A DNA stretch of 64,000 bases, taken from the NCBI RefSeq assembly GCF_030733845.1, contig NZ_CP132312.1, positions 262,501-326,500 on the forward strand, read 5' to 3'. The DNA comes from Shinella zoogloeoides (GTDB lineage Bacteria; Pseudomonadota; Alphaproteobacteria; Rhizobiales; Rhizobiaceae). A program made the translations under genes and the position numbers. A model generated the notes under the pieces. That model made no database searches. It worked only from the letters and a program-made list of their open reading frames with translations, and was not told where the DNA came from. Positions 1 to 8,442 of the stretch are shown here, piece by piece. Within the stretch, counting starts at the first letter, position 1. Each line of letters starts with the position of its first letter.

Positions 1-413
1 AGGCGGCGGATGCGAAGCTGACCGTCGCGCTTGAAGGGGACGGGCTTCTCGTCAAGGCGGGGCCGGTCCGCCTGCAGCAGGTTCTGGTCAACATCATCAG
101 CAATGCGGCGGATGCGGTCGAAGGTCTTGCGGATCGACGGATCGTGCTTTCCGCCGGGCGTGTCGATGCGCATGTCGTCATCGAGGTGCGCGATCATGGC
201 CCCGGCGTGCCCGCGGCAATTGCCGAGCGCATCTTCGATCCGTTCTTCACCACCAAGGGCGTCGGGAAGGGGCTGGGCCTCGGCCTTTCGATTTCCTATA
301 ATATTGTCAAGGACTTCGGCGGAAATCTCTCCGTCGTGAACCATCCGGAAGGCGGTGCGGTCTTCCGGATCATGCTGGAAAGTGCGGACGCGGTGCAGGA
401 GGCAGCGGAATGA
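1..413 (+). CDS. C-terminal part of a DctB-like sensor histidine kinase (5' end outside window)
   Basis: The reading frame is open from the left edge and contains the HATPase_c half of a membrane sensor kinase. Visible motifs are the N box ([15 protein letters not shown]), the G1 box (DHGPGV), the F box (IFDPFFTTK) and the G2 box (GLGLGLSIS). This arrangement is typical of the NtrB/DctB class. The kinase would phosphorylate the response regulator that follows; the two genes overlap by 4 bases (ATGA). The sensor and histidine-phosphotransfer domains lie outside the window, so the signal cannot be read. The neighbouring tctCBA operon suggests a di- or tricarboxylate signal, which is an inference. 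Confidence 0.92.
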   Translation, partial: AADAKLTVALEGDGLLVKAGPVRLQQVLVNIISNAADAVEGLADRRIVLSAGRVDAHVVIEVRDHGPGVPAAIAERIFDPFFTTKGVGKGLGLGLSISYNIVKDFGGNLSVVNHPEGGAVFRIMLESADAVQEAAE

Positions 414-1765
414 CGGGGGGACGCATCCTCCTGATCGACGACGAGGAGGAGATGCGGCGATCGTCGGCGCAGGCGCTGGAACTGTTCGGCCTCGAGGTCG
501 ATACGTTTTCAAGCGCGGAGCCGGTGCTGGAGCTCGTCGGCTATGCCTTCGATGGCGTGGTGGTCAGCGATATCCGCCTGCCCGGCATGGATGGCATGAC
601 GCTCCTCCAGCGCATCCGGGAGGTGGACCCCGAGGTGCCGGTCATCCTCGTGACGGGCCATGCGGACGTGCAGCTTGCCGTGAGCGCCATGCGCGCCGGC
701 GTCTACGATTTCCTCGAAAAGCCATTCACCGTGCAGCATCTTGCCGGCATCATTCGCCGGGCCATGGACCGTCGGAGCCTCGTTCTGGAAAACCGCCGCC
801 TGCGTGCGGTCGCCGGCAAGCGGGACGATATCGAGGCGCGGCTGCCCGGGCGCACGCAGGTCATGGTGGACCTGCGCTACAAGTTGCGGGCTATCGGCGC
901 GACCGACGCGGACACGTTGATCATCGGCGAGACGGGCGCGGGCAAGGAAGTCGTTGCGCGGGCGCTGCATGATATCAGTGGTCGCGCCGACAAGCCTTTC
1001 ATCGCCATCAACTGCGCCGCCCTGCCGGAAAATCTCATCGAGAGCGAGCTCTTCGGGCATGAGGCGGGCGCTTTTCCCGGTGCACTCCGCCCGCGCTACG
1101 GCAAGTTCGAACATGGCCGCGGCGGAACGATACTGCTCGATGAGATCGGCTCCATGCCCTTCGATTTGCAGGCGAAATTCCTTCGGGTCCTGCAGGAACG
1201 CGTCATCACGCGGCTCGGTTCGAACGAACCTGTTCCGCTCGATGTGCGCTTCATCGCCACGAGCAAGGTGGACCTTGCGGCCGAAGTTGCGGCGGGCCGC
1301 TTCCGCGCGGACCTGCTCTATCGGCTGAACGTGGCGACCCTGCATGTGCCCTCCCTCGCCCAGCGCCAGGCGGATATTCCCCTCCTCTTCTTCCAGCTCG
1401 TGCGCGAAGCGGCCGCTCGCTATATGCGTAGCGATGTCGATGTGCCAGCGGAATTGACGGCGGAGATTGCCGGGCGCGGCTGGCCGGGCAATGTCCGGGA
1501 GCTGCGCAATGCGGCCGACCGATTCGTGCTCGGCCTCGATGCCAACCCGGACGATGTGCCCCAGATGGCCGAGCCACGACGGCTGTCGGACAAGGTTGCC
1601 GCCTATGAGAAGGGGTTGATTTCCAGTGCGCTCACCGCTCACGGCGGTAGCCTCAAGCCGGTTTACGAGCAACTCGGCGTCTCCCGAAAGACGCTCTACG
1701 AGAAGATGCAGAAATACGGCCTCGACAAGAACCTCAACGCCGCATCGCTTCAGGACGAGTTCTGA
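410..1765 (+). CDS. DctD-like sigma-54-dependent response regulator
   Basis: This 451-residue protein has three domains. A receiver (about 1-120) carries DDEEE, the phosphoacceptor Asp in SDIRLPGMDG and a Lys in EKPF. An AAA+ sigma-54 interaction domain (about 140-380) carries Walker A GETGAGKE and Walker B GGTILLDEIGS. A Fis-type helix-turn-helix lies at the C-terminus (HGGSLKPVYEQLGVSRKTL), closely resembling DctD. It would activate a sigma-54 promoter when phosphorylated by the kinase it overlaps. The loop that contacts sigma-54, normally GAFTGA, reads GAFPGA here. Its likely target is the tct operon 200 bases downstream, where palindromes and a degenerate -24/-12 element can be seen. Confidence 0.93.
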   Translation: MTGGRILLIDDEEEMRRSSAQALELFGLEVDTFSSAEPVLELVGYAFDGVVVSDIRLPGMDGMTLLQRIREVDPEVPVILVTGHADVQLAVSAMRAGVYDFLEKPFTVQHLAGIIRRAMDRRSLVLENRRLRAVAGKRDDIEARLPGRTQVMVDLRYKLRAIGATDADTLIIGETGAGKEVVARALHDISGRADKPFIAINCAALPENLIESELFGHEAGAFPGALRPRYGKFEHGRGGTILLDEIGSMPFDLQAKFLRVLQERVITRLGSNEPVPLDVRFIATSKVDLAAEVAAGRFRADLLYRLNVATLHVPSLAQRQADIPLLFFQLVREAAARYMRSDVDVPAELTAEIAGRGWPGNVRELRNAADRFVLGLDANPDDVPQMAEPRRLSDKVAAYEKGLISSALTAHGGSLKPVYEQLGVSRKTLYEKMQKYGLDKNLNAASLQDEF

Positions 1766-1774
1766 CGATCGTGG

Positions 1775-1850
1775 TGGGTGGGAATCCACCCATGTGCAAT
1801 CGCCTTTGTTACCAAATCCACCCAATCGAACAAGTTTACCGCCGTAAACT
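1775..1850 (+). promoter_or_regulatory. Candidate upstream activator sites of the tct operon
   Basis: There are two perfect inverted repeats of the same 7-4-7 geometry. One is TGGGTGG-GAAT-CCACCCA at 1775-1792; the other is AGTTTAC-CGCC-GTAAACT at 1833-1850. The sequence AATCCACCCA of the first site recurs as a half-site at 1815-1824, 32 bases (about three helical turns) from its first copy. Sites of this kind upstream of a transporter operon and downstream of an enhancer-binding regulator gene fit activator binding. The assignment to the DctD-like protein is an inference. Confidence 0.45.
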
Positions 1851-1889
1851 GACTGCGAAATCCGCTCACTCGCTTGCCTGAGCCGAGGA

Positions 1890-1904
1890 TCGCATCATTC
1901 TTGC
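1890..1904 (+). promoter_or_regulatory. Degenerate candidate sigma-54 promoter for tctCBA
   Basis: TCGCAT-N5-TTGC matches the TGGCAC-N5-TTGC consensus in spacing and at eight of ten positions. One of the two highly conserved G residues of the -24 element is C. It lies 40-115 bases downstream of the inverted repeats and about 60 bases before the tctC start. The missing G makes this a weak call. Confidence 0.3.
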
Positions 1905-1963
1905 CGCATCCAGAACCGGTGCGGGAGGAGCCCTGCCGGCTGAGATTTCATCGGGAGGATTTG

Positions 1964-2947
1964 ATGAAGACCTTGAAAGCCCTCGCGGGCATTTCGGCGG
2001 CAATCGCCGTATCGCTGCTTTCCACCTCTGCCCTCGCCCAGACCTATCCAGACCGGACCATTACGATGGTCGTGCCGTTCTCCGCCGGCGGCCCGACGGA
2101 TACGGTGACGCGCCTCGTCGCGGAAGCCATGTCGAAGGATCTCGGCCAGCAGATCGTCGTGGAGAATGTCGGCGGCGCCGGCGGAACGCTCGGCGCCGGC
2201 CGCGTGGCGAATGCGGACCCGGACGGCTACACGCTGCTGCTGCACCATATCGGCATGGCCACCAGCGCGACGCTCTACCGCAAGCTGGCCTATGACACGC
2301 TCAACGCCTTCGAATATGTCGGTCTCGTCACCGACGTGCCGATGACGATCGTGGCCCGCAAGGAATTTGAGCCCACCGATCTCAAAGGCCTGATCGACTA
2401 TATGAAGGCGAACAAGGACACCGTGACGGTGGCCAATGCCGGTATCGGCGCGGCATCCCATCTTTGCGGCATGATGCTGATGAGCGCGCTCGAGGCGCAG
2501 TTTACCACGGTACCTTACAAGGGAACCGGTCCGGCCATGACGGATCTTCTCGGCGGCCAGGTCGACGTGATGTGCGACCAGACGACCAACACGACGAAGC
2601 AGATCCAGGGCGGCACGATCAAGGCCTATGCCGTGACGTCCCCTGCCCGTCTCGGCAACCTGCCGGACGTTCCGACGGCGGAGGAAGGCGGCCTGCCGGG
2701 CTTCCAGGTCGGCATCTGGCACGGCATCTATGCACCCAAGGGCACGCCGGCCGAGGTGACCGAGCGGCTTTCCAAGTCGCTCCAACTCGCGTTGAAGGAC
2801 GAGAACGTCGTCGCGCGCTTCGCCGAACTCGGCACGGCGCCCTCCTCCGAAGCCGATGCGACGCCGGCCGCGCTCAAGGCGAAGCTCGAAAGCGAGATAG
2901 CCCGCTGGAAGCCCGTCATCGAGGCCGCCGGCCAGTACGCCGACTAA
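1964..2947 (+). CDS. tctC: Tripartite tricarboxylate transporter substrate-binding protein TctC
   Basis: This is a 327-residue periplasmic binding protein of the Bug/TctC family. The ATG at 1964 was chosen because it has a GGGAGG ribosome-binding site 8 bases upstream and opens with a clean Sec signal peptide (cleavage after STSALAQ). The upstream in-frame ATG would place 30 charged residues before the signal. Family features include the post-signal TYPDRTITMVVPFSAGG and the N-G-G-A-G-G loop near residue 80. The protein captures an organic acid and delivers it to TctA/TctB, encoded just downstream. The substrate cannot be read from sequence; Bug proteins bind many carboxylates. Confidence 0.95.
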   Translation: MKTLKALAGISAAIAVSLLSTSALAQTYPDRTITMVVPFSAGGPTDTVTRLVAEAMSKDLGQQIVVENVGGAGGTLGAGRVANADPDGYTLLLHHIGMATSATLYRKLAYDTLNAFEYVGLVTDVPMTIVARKEFEPTDLKGLIDYMKANKDTVTVANAGIGAASHLCGMMLMSALEAQFTTVPYKGTGPAMTDLLGGQVDVMCDQTTNTTKQIQGGTIKAYAVTSPARLGNLPDVPTAEEGGLPGFQVGIWHGIYAPKGTPAEVTERLSKSLQLALKDENVVARFAELGTAPSSEADATPAALKAKLESEIARWKPVIEAAGQYAD

Positions 2948-3039
2948 AATTCGCACGGATAGGGTCGTGGTGGCGGTCGACGCCGCCGCGACACCTGCCG
3001 CCGGCGCGGCCTTTCCCGGCCGCTGGAAAAGGGGATTCC

Positions 3040-3501
3040 ATGAAACAAGTGCAATTCGACAGCACCAATGCGATATGCGGCCTGACCTTCATCGCGCTCG
3101 GTGGCTTCTTTGTCTATCAATGCCTTAACCTGGAGCTAGGCACCGCGTTCCGCATGGGGCCGGGTTACTTTCCGATGATCCTCGCCGTGATCCTGACGAT
3201 CCTCGGCGTCATTGTGCTGGTTCAGGCAACCCGGGTGAAGGGCGAGCCCATGGGGCCGCTCGCCTTGCGCGGCATGCTGTTCATCCTCCCTGCCCCGGTC
3301 TTTTTCGGCCTGACGGTCCGGGGCCTCGGCTTCGTGCCGTCGCTGTTCTTCACCGCGCTGATCGCCGCTTTCGCCTCGACACGCATGAAACCCGGCATGG
3401 CGCTCGTTCTTGCGCTCGCCATCACGATCTTCTCGGCAGCGGTGTTCAGCTATGCGCTGGGCCTGCCGTTCGAGCGGTTCGGTCCCTGGACCCGGCTGTA
3501 G
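3040..3501 (+). CDS. tctB: Tripartite tricarboxylate transporter small membrane subunit TctB
   Basis: This 153-residue protein has four predicted hydrophobic segments and the usual TctB layout: a short charged N-terminus, then GLTFIALGGFFVYQCLNLEL and GPGYFPMILAVILTILGVIV. The start at 3040 is preceded by AAGGGGA. It is the small, poorly conserved membrane partner of TctA in the inner membrane. The gene lies between tctC and tctA, the canonical order. A 92-base gap separates it from tctC, and only 9 bases separate it from tctA. Confidence 0.93.
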   Translation: MKQVQFDSTNAICGLTFIALGGFFVYQCLNLELGTAFRMGPGYFPMILAVILTILGVIVLVQATRVKGEPMGPLALRGMLFILPAPVFFGLTVRGLGFVPSLFFTALIAAFASTRMKPGMALVLALAITIFSAAVFSYALGLPFERFGPWTRL

Positions 3502-3510
3502 GAGGCGTTT

Positions 3511-5016
3511 GTGGATCTTGTCAGCAATCTCGTTCTCGGCTTTTCGACAGCCGCCTCGCCCGCGAACCTCGCCTTCTGCCTCATCGGCGTCCTGCTCGGC
3601 ACGCTGATCGGCGTGCTGCCCGGGATCGGCGCAACGGCGACCATCGCCATGCTCCTGCCTATCACCTTCCAGCTCGAGCCCGTCTCGTCGCTGATCATGC
3701 TCGCCGGCATCTACTACGGCGCGCAATATGGCGGCTCGACCACGGCCATCCTCATCAACATGCCGGGCGAATCCTCGTCCGCGGTGACGGCCATCGATGG
3801 CTACCAGATGGCGCGCAAGGGCAGGGCGGGGGCAGCGCTTTCCATCGCCGCGCTCGGCTCGTTCTTCGCCGGCACGGTCTCCACCTTCCTCGTGGCGATC
3901 TTCGCCATCCCGTTGACCGTCGTCGCCCTTGAATTCGGCGCTGCCGAGTATTTCTCGCTGATGGTGGTCGGTCTCGTCTCGTCGATCGCGCTGGCGCACG
4001 GCTCGATCGTCAAGGCGCTCGCCATGGTGGCGCTCGGCCTGCTGCTCGGACTGGTGGGGACGGATATCTATACCGGCACGCCGCGCTTTACCCTCGGCAT
4101 CCGGGAATATGCCGACGGGCTCAACTTCGTCGCGGTCGCGGTCGGTGTCTTCGGCATCGCCGAAATCCTGCGCAACCTCGAGGGCGAGAAGACACGCAGC
4201 CTCGTGATGGCGAAGGTTTCCGGTCTCTGGCCGACGAAGGACGACTTCAAGCGCATGATCGGCCCGGTGCTGCGCGGCACGGGCATCGGCTCGGCGCTCG
4301 GCATCCTGCCCGGCGGCGGGGCGATCCTGGCGGCCTTCGCCTCCTATACGGTCGAGAAGCGCATTTCCGACCATCCGGAAGAGTTCGGCCACGGCGCCAT
4401 TGCCGGCGTCGCCGGCCCGGAATCGGCCAACAATGCCGGGGCGCAGACCTCGTTCATACCGCTGTTGACGCTCGGCATTCCCGCCAACCCCGTCATGGCG
4501 CTGATGGTGGGAGCCATGATCATCCAGGGCATCGTGCCGGGGCCGAACGTCGCTTCCGAGCAGCCGACACTTTTCTGGGGCATCATCGCCTCCATGTGGA
4601 TCGGCAACCTGATGCTCGTCGTCCTGAACCTCCCGCTAATTGGCCTGTGGGTGAAGCTGCTGACGGTGCCCTACTACGTGCTCTTCCCGATCATCATGGC
4701 GTTCTGCTCGATCGGCGTCTACAGCGTGAATTCCAACGTCTACGACCTCTACGCGGTCGCGCTGTTCGGCCTTGGCGGCTACCTGCTGGTGAAGCTGCGC
4801 TGCGAGCCGGCGCCGCTGCTGCTGGGCTTCGTGCTCGGGCCGCTGCTGGAAGAGAACCTGCGCCGCGCCATGATCCTGTCGCGCGGCGATCCGACGACCT
4901 TCGTCACGCGGCCCATCAGTGCCGTGCTGCTCGCCCTCGCCCTCGCCGTGCTGGTCGTTGTCTTCCTGCCCTCGGTCAAGAAGAAGCGCGAGGAAGTATT
5001 CCAAGAAGAGGACTGA
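3511..5016 (+). CDS. tctA: Tripartite tricarboxylate transporter large membrane subunit TctA
   Basis: This 501-residue polytopic membrane protein has about eleven to twelve hydrophobic segments. It contains the TctA hallmark LIGVLPGIGATATIAMLLP near residues 35-55 and a second GILPGGGA loop near residue 265, matching the inverted two-repeat fold of the family. It starts with GTG after GGAGG. With TctB it forms the ion-coupled permease that takes substrate from TctC. A strong hairpin terminator follows 25 bases after the stop, so tctCBA forms one transcription unit. Confidence 0.96.
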   Translation: MDLVSNLVLGFSTAASPANLAFCLIGVLLGTLIGVLPGIGATATIAMLLPITFQLEPVSSLIMLAGIYYGAQYGGSTTAILINMPGESSSAVTAIDGYQMARKGRAGAALSIAALGSFFAGTVSTFLVAIFAIPLTVVALEFGAAEYFSLMVVGLVSSIALAHGSIVKALAMVALGLLLGLVGTDIYTGTPRFTLGIREYADGLNFVAVAVGVFGIAEILRNLEGEKTRSLVMAKVSGLWPTKDDFKRMIGPVLRGTGIGSALGILPGGGAILAAFASYTVEKRISDHPEEFGHGAIAGVAGPESANNAGAQTSFIPLLTLGIPANPVMALMVGAMIIQGIVPGPNVASEQPTLFWGIIASMWIGNLMLVVLNLPLIGLWVKLLTVPYYVLFPIIMAFCSIGVYSVNSNVYDLYAVALFGLGGYLLVKLRCEPAPLLLGFVLGPLLEENLRRAMILSRGDPTTFVTRPISAVLLALALAVLVVVFLPSVKKKREEVFQEED

Positions 5017-5040
5017 CAGGGCAAACCTGCGGGGAAGGGG

Positions 5041-5073
5041 AGGGGCGGCGTCGAGCCGCCCCTTCTTCGTTTC
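5041..5073 (+). terminator. Rho-independent terminator of tctCBA
   Basis: A perfect 9-bp stem, AGGGGCGGC (5041-5049) with GCCGCCCCT (5055-5063), encloses a 5-base loop. It is followed by a T-rich run (TCTTCGTTT). Confidence 0.85.
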
Positions 5074-5146
5074 GGCGATATTGCATCGCTGTGCATTCCG
5101 CGCTAGGAAACTTGACAAAAATTAGAAGGTATATCCGGTCGGCGAG

Positions 5147-6031
5147 ATGACGTTCCAGCCGCGCATGCAGAACAGGATCGAGGGCTTTTCCGTCGTCGGC
5201 GATCTCAATCGCCGGCAATGGAACGGCATCGTCGCCGATGTCTGGGATGTGGAATGCGCGCCCTATGCCGGCGGCTACTATGTCGGGCAGGATCCGCGCC
5301 TCTTCGTGCTGCTCGACAAGCGGGGGCCGGGGCAGTCCCGTATTCGCGTGGCGCCCGGCGGTTCGGAGACCGTGGAGGATTGGGGACACCGCCCGATCGC
5401 CTATATTCCGGCGAATTTCGAGCTTTGGGCGGACCTTGCCGACCACCGGTTCATGCGCCATCTCGACCTGCATTTCGACGCGCAGACGATCAGCCGGCGG
5501 CTGGCGGAGGATCTCGATCCTGGGCGGCTTGCAACGCCGCAGCTCTTCTTCTCGGATAACCGCCTTCTCGCGCTTGCCCAGCTTATCGCCGCGGAATGCA
5601 CCAATCCCCAGCCGCTGCACGATCTCTATGGCGATGGTCTTGCGCTCGCGCTGATCATCGATGTCATGAAGCTCGCCAAGGCGCCGAGCCGCAAGCGCAG
5701 CCGGCTTGCCGGCTGGCAACTGCGCCGGGCGACGGATTTCATCGAGGAAAACTGCCTGCGCAACATCCGGCTGGAGGAATTGGCTGCGCTCATTGGCCTT
5801 TCGCAATCGCATTTCAGCCATGCCTTCAAGGCTTCCACGGGCGTCGCGCCGCATCAATGGCAGATGAATGCGCGGCTGCGCCATGCCAAGCAGTTGATCT
5901 TGAAGGGGGAACATTCCCTCACCGAGATCGCGGCGGAGGCCGGTTTCGCCGACCAGGCGCATTTCACCCGCGTCTTCCGCAAGAATTTCGGAACGACGCC
6001 CGCCCATTGGCAGAAGACCCAGCCCGCTTGA
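5147..6031 (+). CDS. AraC-family transcriptional regulator
   Basis: This 294-residue protein has an unassigned N-terminal domain (1-185) and a C-terminal AraC DNA-binding domain with two helix-turn-helix motifs (RLEELAALIGLSQSHFSHAF and SLTEIAAEAGFADQAHFTRV). The conserved stretch F-R-K-N-F-G-x-T-P follows, near residue 280. The gene sits in the same orientation and 157 bases ahead of a TonB-dependent siderophore receptor. AraC proteins next to such receptors often activate them in response to the cognate siderophore; that role is inferred from position. An inverted-repeat region lies between the two genes. Confidence 0.9.
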   Translation: MTFQPRMQNRIEGFSVVGDLNRRQWNGIVADVWDVECAPYAGGYYVGQDPRLFVLLDKRGPGQSRIRVAPGGSETVEDWGHRPIAYIPANFELWADLADHRFMRHLDLHFDAQTISRRLAEDLDPGRLATPQLFFSDNRLLALAQLIAAECTNPQPLHDLYGDGLALALIIDVMKLAKAPSRKRSRLAGWQLRRATDFIEENCLRNIRLEELAALIGLSQSHFSHAFKASTGVAPHQWQMNARLRHAKQLILKGEHSLTEIAAEAGFADQAHFTRVFRKNFGTTPAHWQKTQPA

Positions 6032-6061
6032 AGGTCCTACGAGCGAATGTTCGTCTTTTGG

Positions 6062-6087
6062 AAAATTGCCCAAGAACGTTCAATTTT
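6062..6087 (+). promoter_or_regulatory. Nested palindrome upstream of the siderophore receptor gene
   Basis: AAAATTG (6062-6068) is inverted as CAATTTT (6081-6087), and the palindrome GAACGTTC (6074-6081) overlaps its right arm. A related GAATGTTCG occurs at 6044-6052. A second inverted repeat, AATCAC-N10-GTGATT, lies at 6125-6146. These could be operators for the AraC protein or an iron regulator. No clear -35/-10 pair was identified. Confidence 0.35.
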
Positions 6088-6188
6088 CGGGGAATGCGAC
6101 AAGCCCGGCTGTTAAAACTGAGTTAATCACTCATCTTATTGTGATTGACTGTCCGGTGCGGGGACCGGGCGCGAGTGGGGTTTGCCGG

Positions 6189-8357
6189 ATGATGCAGAAG
6201 TCGAAGAACGAACAACGGGTGCGGTGCGCGCTGGCCTGCGGCGCGGCCGCAATCGCCCTACTGGCGCCGCTCGCGGCCGTCGCGCAGAGCGCCGGCGAGG
6301 CCACGCGCCTGGAGGAAATTCGCGTGGAGCAGGGGGGCGCGGCTTCCGCTGCGACCGGTGTCGAGCCGGTACAGGGCCTCGTCGCAAAGTCCACGCGCAC
6401 CGGCAGCAAGTCGGCCGCCACGCTCAGGGAAATCCCGCAGTCGGTCACCGTCGTCGGCCGTGAAGAGATCGATGCCCAGAGCCCGCAGAAGATCGACGAG
6501 GCGCTGCGTTACGTCGCCGGCGTCAATCCGTCCACCTACGGCACGGATTCGGATACGGACTGGCTGTTCATCCGTGGCTTCCAGGCGGACCAGACCGGCG
6601 TGTTCCTGGATGGGCTTTCGCTGCACCAGAGCGGGTTCGGCACGTTTCTCGTCGATCCGTTCTTCCTCGAGCGCATCGAGGTCATCAAGGGCCCGAGCTC
6701 GGCGCTCTACGGCGGCGCCAATCCGGGCGGCTTCGTCAACTACATCAGCAAGCGCCCGACGGACGAGCCGCTACGCTATGTCGAGACCGGCATCAACAGC
6801 TTCGGCAACGCCTATCTCGGGCTCGACTTTGGCGATCGGCTCGGCAGCGACGACGTCGTGAACTACCGCCTGACGGGGAAGATTTCCGGCGGTGGCTGGG
6901 AGACGGACAAGGCGAAGGACTTCCGCGGGACGATCGCGCCCAGCCTAACATGGAAGCCCGACGAGGGGACCAGCTTCACCATCCTCAGCTCCTATCAGCA
7001 CATAGACCTGACCCACACCAGCACCGGTTTCCTGCCCTATGTCGGCACGGTGGTGGACGCGCCCGGCGTCGGACGCATCCCGCGCGACCTGTTCTACGGC
7101 GAGCCGGATTTCGACACTTATGATCGTCAGCAGGCGATGATCGGCTACGAATTCGAGCACACCTTCGACAACAATTGGACGGTGCGCCAGAACCTGCGCT
7201 ATGCCAGCGTCTCGCTCGAGGAGGATGGCCTCTACGGCAATGGCATCACCGCCGGCATGCTCAACCGCTTCCGCTTCGGGCACGACACCGACGTCGGACT
7301 TTTCGCTGTCGATAACCAGCTCGAAGGCGGGTTCTCGACGGGTGCCCTCGACCACGATCTGCTGCTCGGGCTGGACTATCGCAACTACAATATCGACCAG
7401 ACGCAGGCCGCGGGTGGGGCCGCATCCATCAACCCGCTCAATCCTGTATACGGTACGATTCCCGGCGCATTGGGGACCTATCTCGATCAGGACCTGAGCA
7501 AGAGCCAGCTTGGTCTTTACGCGCAGGACCAGATCAAGTTCGGCGGTGGCTGGATCGCGACGTTCAACGGCCGCTACGATTTCGTATCGACGGACCTGGA
7601 GGACCACATCACGGCGGCAAACTCCGTGGAAGGGGACGAGGGGAAATTCACCGGCCGGGCGGCGCTCGCCTATGAATTCGCGAACGGCCTGACGCCCTAT
7701 GTCAGCTATTCGACCTCCTTCAACCCGACGACCACGACGGGCGCGGACGGCAAGCTGCTGAAGTCCGAGACGGGCGAGCAGTGGGAGGCCGGGGTGAAGT
7801 ACCAGCCGGGCTTCATGGATGCGATCATCACGGCGGCCTATTTCGACATCACCCGCCAGAACGCGGCGGCGCCCGATCCGTCGAACCCGCTCTTCCAGGC
7901 TGCCCTCGGCAAGGTTCGCTCGCGCGGCTTCGAAACGTCGGTACAGGCAAACGTGACACCCGCCCTGAAGGTGATCGGCGCGCTGACCTATCTCGACATG
8001 GAGGTTCTGAGCGAGACCGATTCGACGCCTGCCGGCAACACGCCGATCCAGGTGCCAGACCTGACCGCATCGCTGTGGCTCGACTACGCCTTCCAGGGCG
8101 GGGCGCTTGAGGGCCTGAGCGTGGCGGCCGGTGTGCGCCACATCGGCAAGTCCTGGGCGGACCAGGCGAACACGCTGGAAGTGCCTTCGGCAACGCTCGT
8201 CGATGCGGCCATCCGCTTCGAGAAGGACAATTGGGCAATCGCGCTGAATGCCTCCAACCTTTTCGACAAGGAATATGTGGCAAGCTGCAAGGGCGCCGGT
8301 TCCTGCGGCTATGGCGCGGGCCGGACGTTCATGCTCAAGGCAAGCACTTCCTGGTAG
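6189..8357 (+). CDS. TonB-dependent siderophore receptor (ferrichrome/FhuA-like)
   Basis: This is an outer-membrane siderophore receptor of 722 residues, counted from the ATG at 6189. That start gives a proper signal peptide ending LAAVAQS; longer in-frame starts add a non-signal extension. The plug domain (about 55-170) contains REIPQSVTVVGREEI, FIRGFQADQTGVFLDGL and IEVIKGPSSALYGG. The beta-barrel follows and ends in a terminal aromatic residue (KASTSW). The final strands contain NLFDKEYVASCKGAGSCGYG, the Cys-containing loop typical of FhuA/FoxA-type hydroxamate receptors. The exact siderophore is not determinable. A terminator follows. Confidence 0.94.
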   Translation: MMQKSKNEQRVRCALACGAAAIALLAPLAAVAQSAGEATRLEEIRVEQGGAASAATGVEPVQGLVAKSTRTGSKSAATLREIPQSVTVVGREEIDAQSPQKIDEALRYVAGVNPSTYGTDSDTDWLFIRGFQADQTGVFLDGLSLHQSGFGTFLVDPFFLERIEVIKGPSSALYGGANPGGFVNYISKRPTDEPLRYVETGINSFGNAYLGLDFGDRLGSDDVVNYRLTGKISGGGWETDKAKDFRGTIAPSLTWKPDEGTSFTILSSYQHIDLTHTSTGFLPYVGTVVDAPGVGRIPRDLFYGEPDFDTYDRQQAMIGYEFEHTFDNNWTVRQNLRYASVSLEEDGLYGNGITAGMLNRFRFGHDTDVGLFAVDNQLEGGFSTGALDHDLLLGLDYRNYNIDQTQAAGGAASINPLNPVYGTIPGALGTYLDQDLSKSQLGLYAQDQIKFGGGWIATFNGRYDFVSTDLEDHITAANSVEGDEGKFTGRAALAYEFANGLTPYVSYSTSFNPTTTTGADGKLLKSETGEQWEAGVKYQPGFMDAIITAAYFDITRQNAAAPDPSNPLFQAALGKVRSRGFETSVQANVTPALKVIGALTYLDMEVLSETDSTPAGNTPIQVPDLTASLWLDYAFQGGALEGLSVAAGVRHIGKSWADQANTLEVPSATLVDAAIRFEKDNWAIALNASNLFDKEYVASCKGAGSCGYGAGRTFMLKASTSW

Positions 8358-8392
8358 AAATGCCGGGGTCGGCACTTCACCGGCTTGAACTC

Positions 8393-8424
8393 AAAACCTG
8401 GCGGGATGACCTCGCCGGGTTTTT
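8393..8424. terminator. Bidirectional terminator between the receptor and deoR-type gene
   Basis: AAAACCTGGCG (8393-8403) pairs with CGCCGGGTTTT (8413-8423) across a 9-base loop, with one G-T wobble. A runs and T runs on the two sides suit termination from both converging genes. Confidence 0.75.
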
Positions 8425-8442
8425 CAGTTTACTGCGGGCAAC

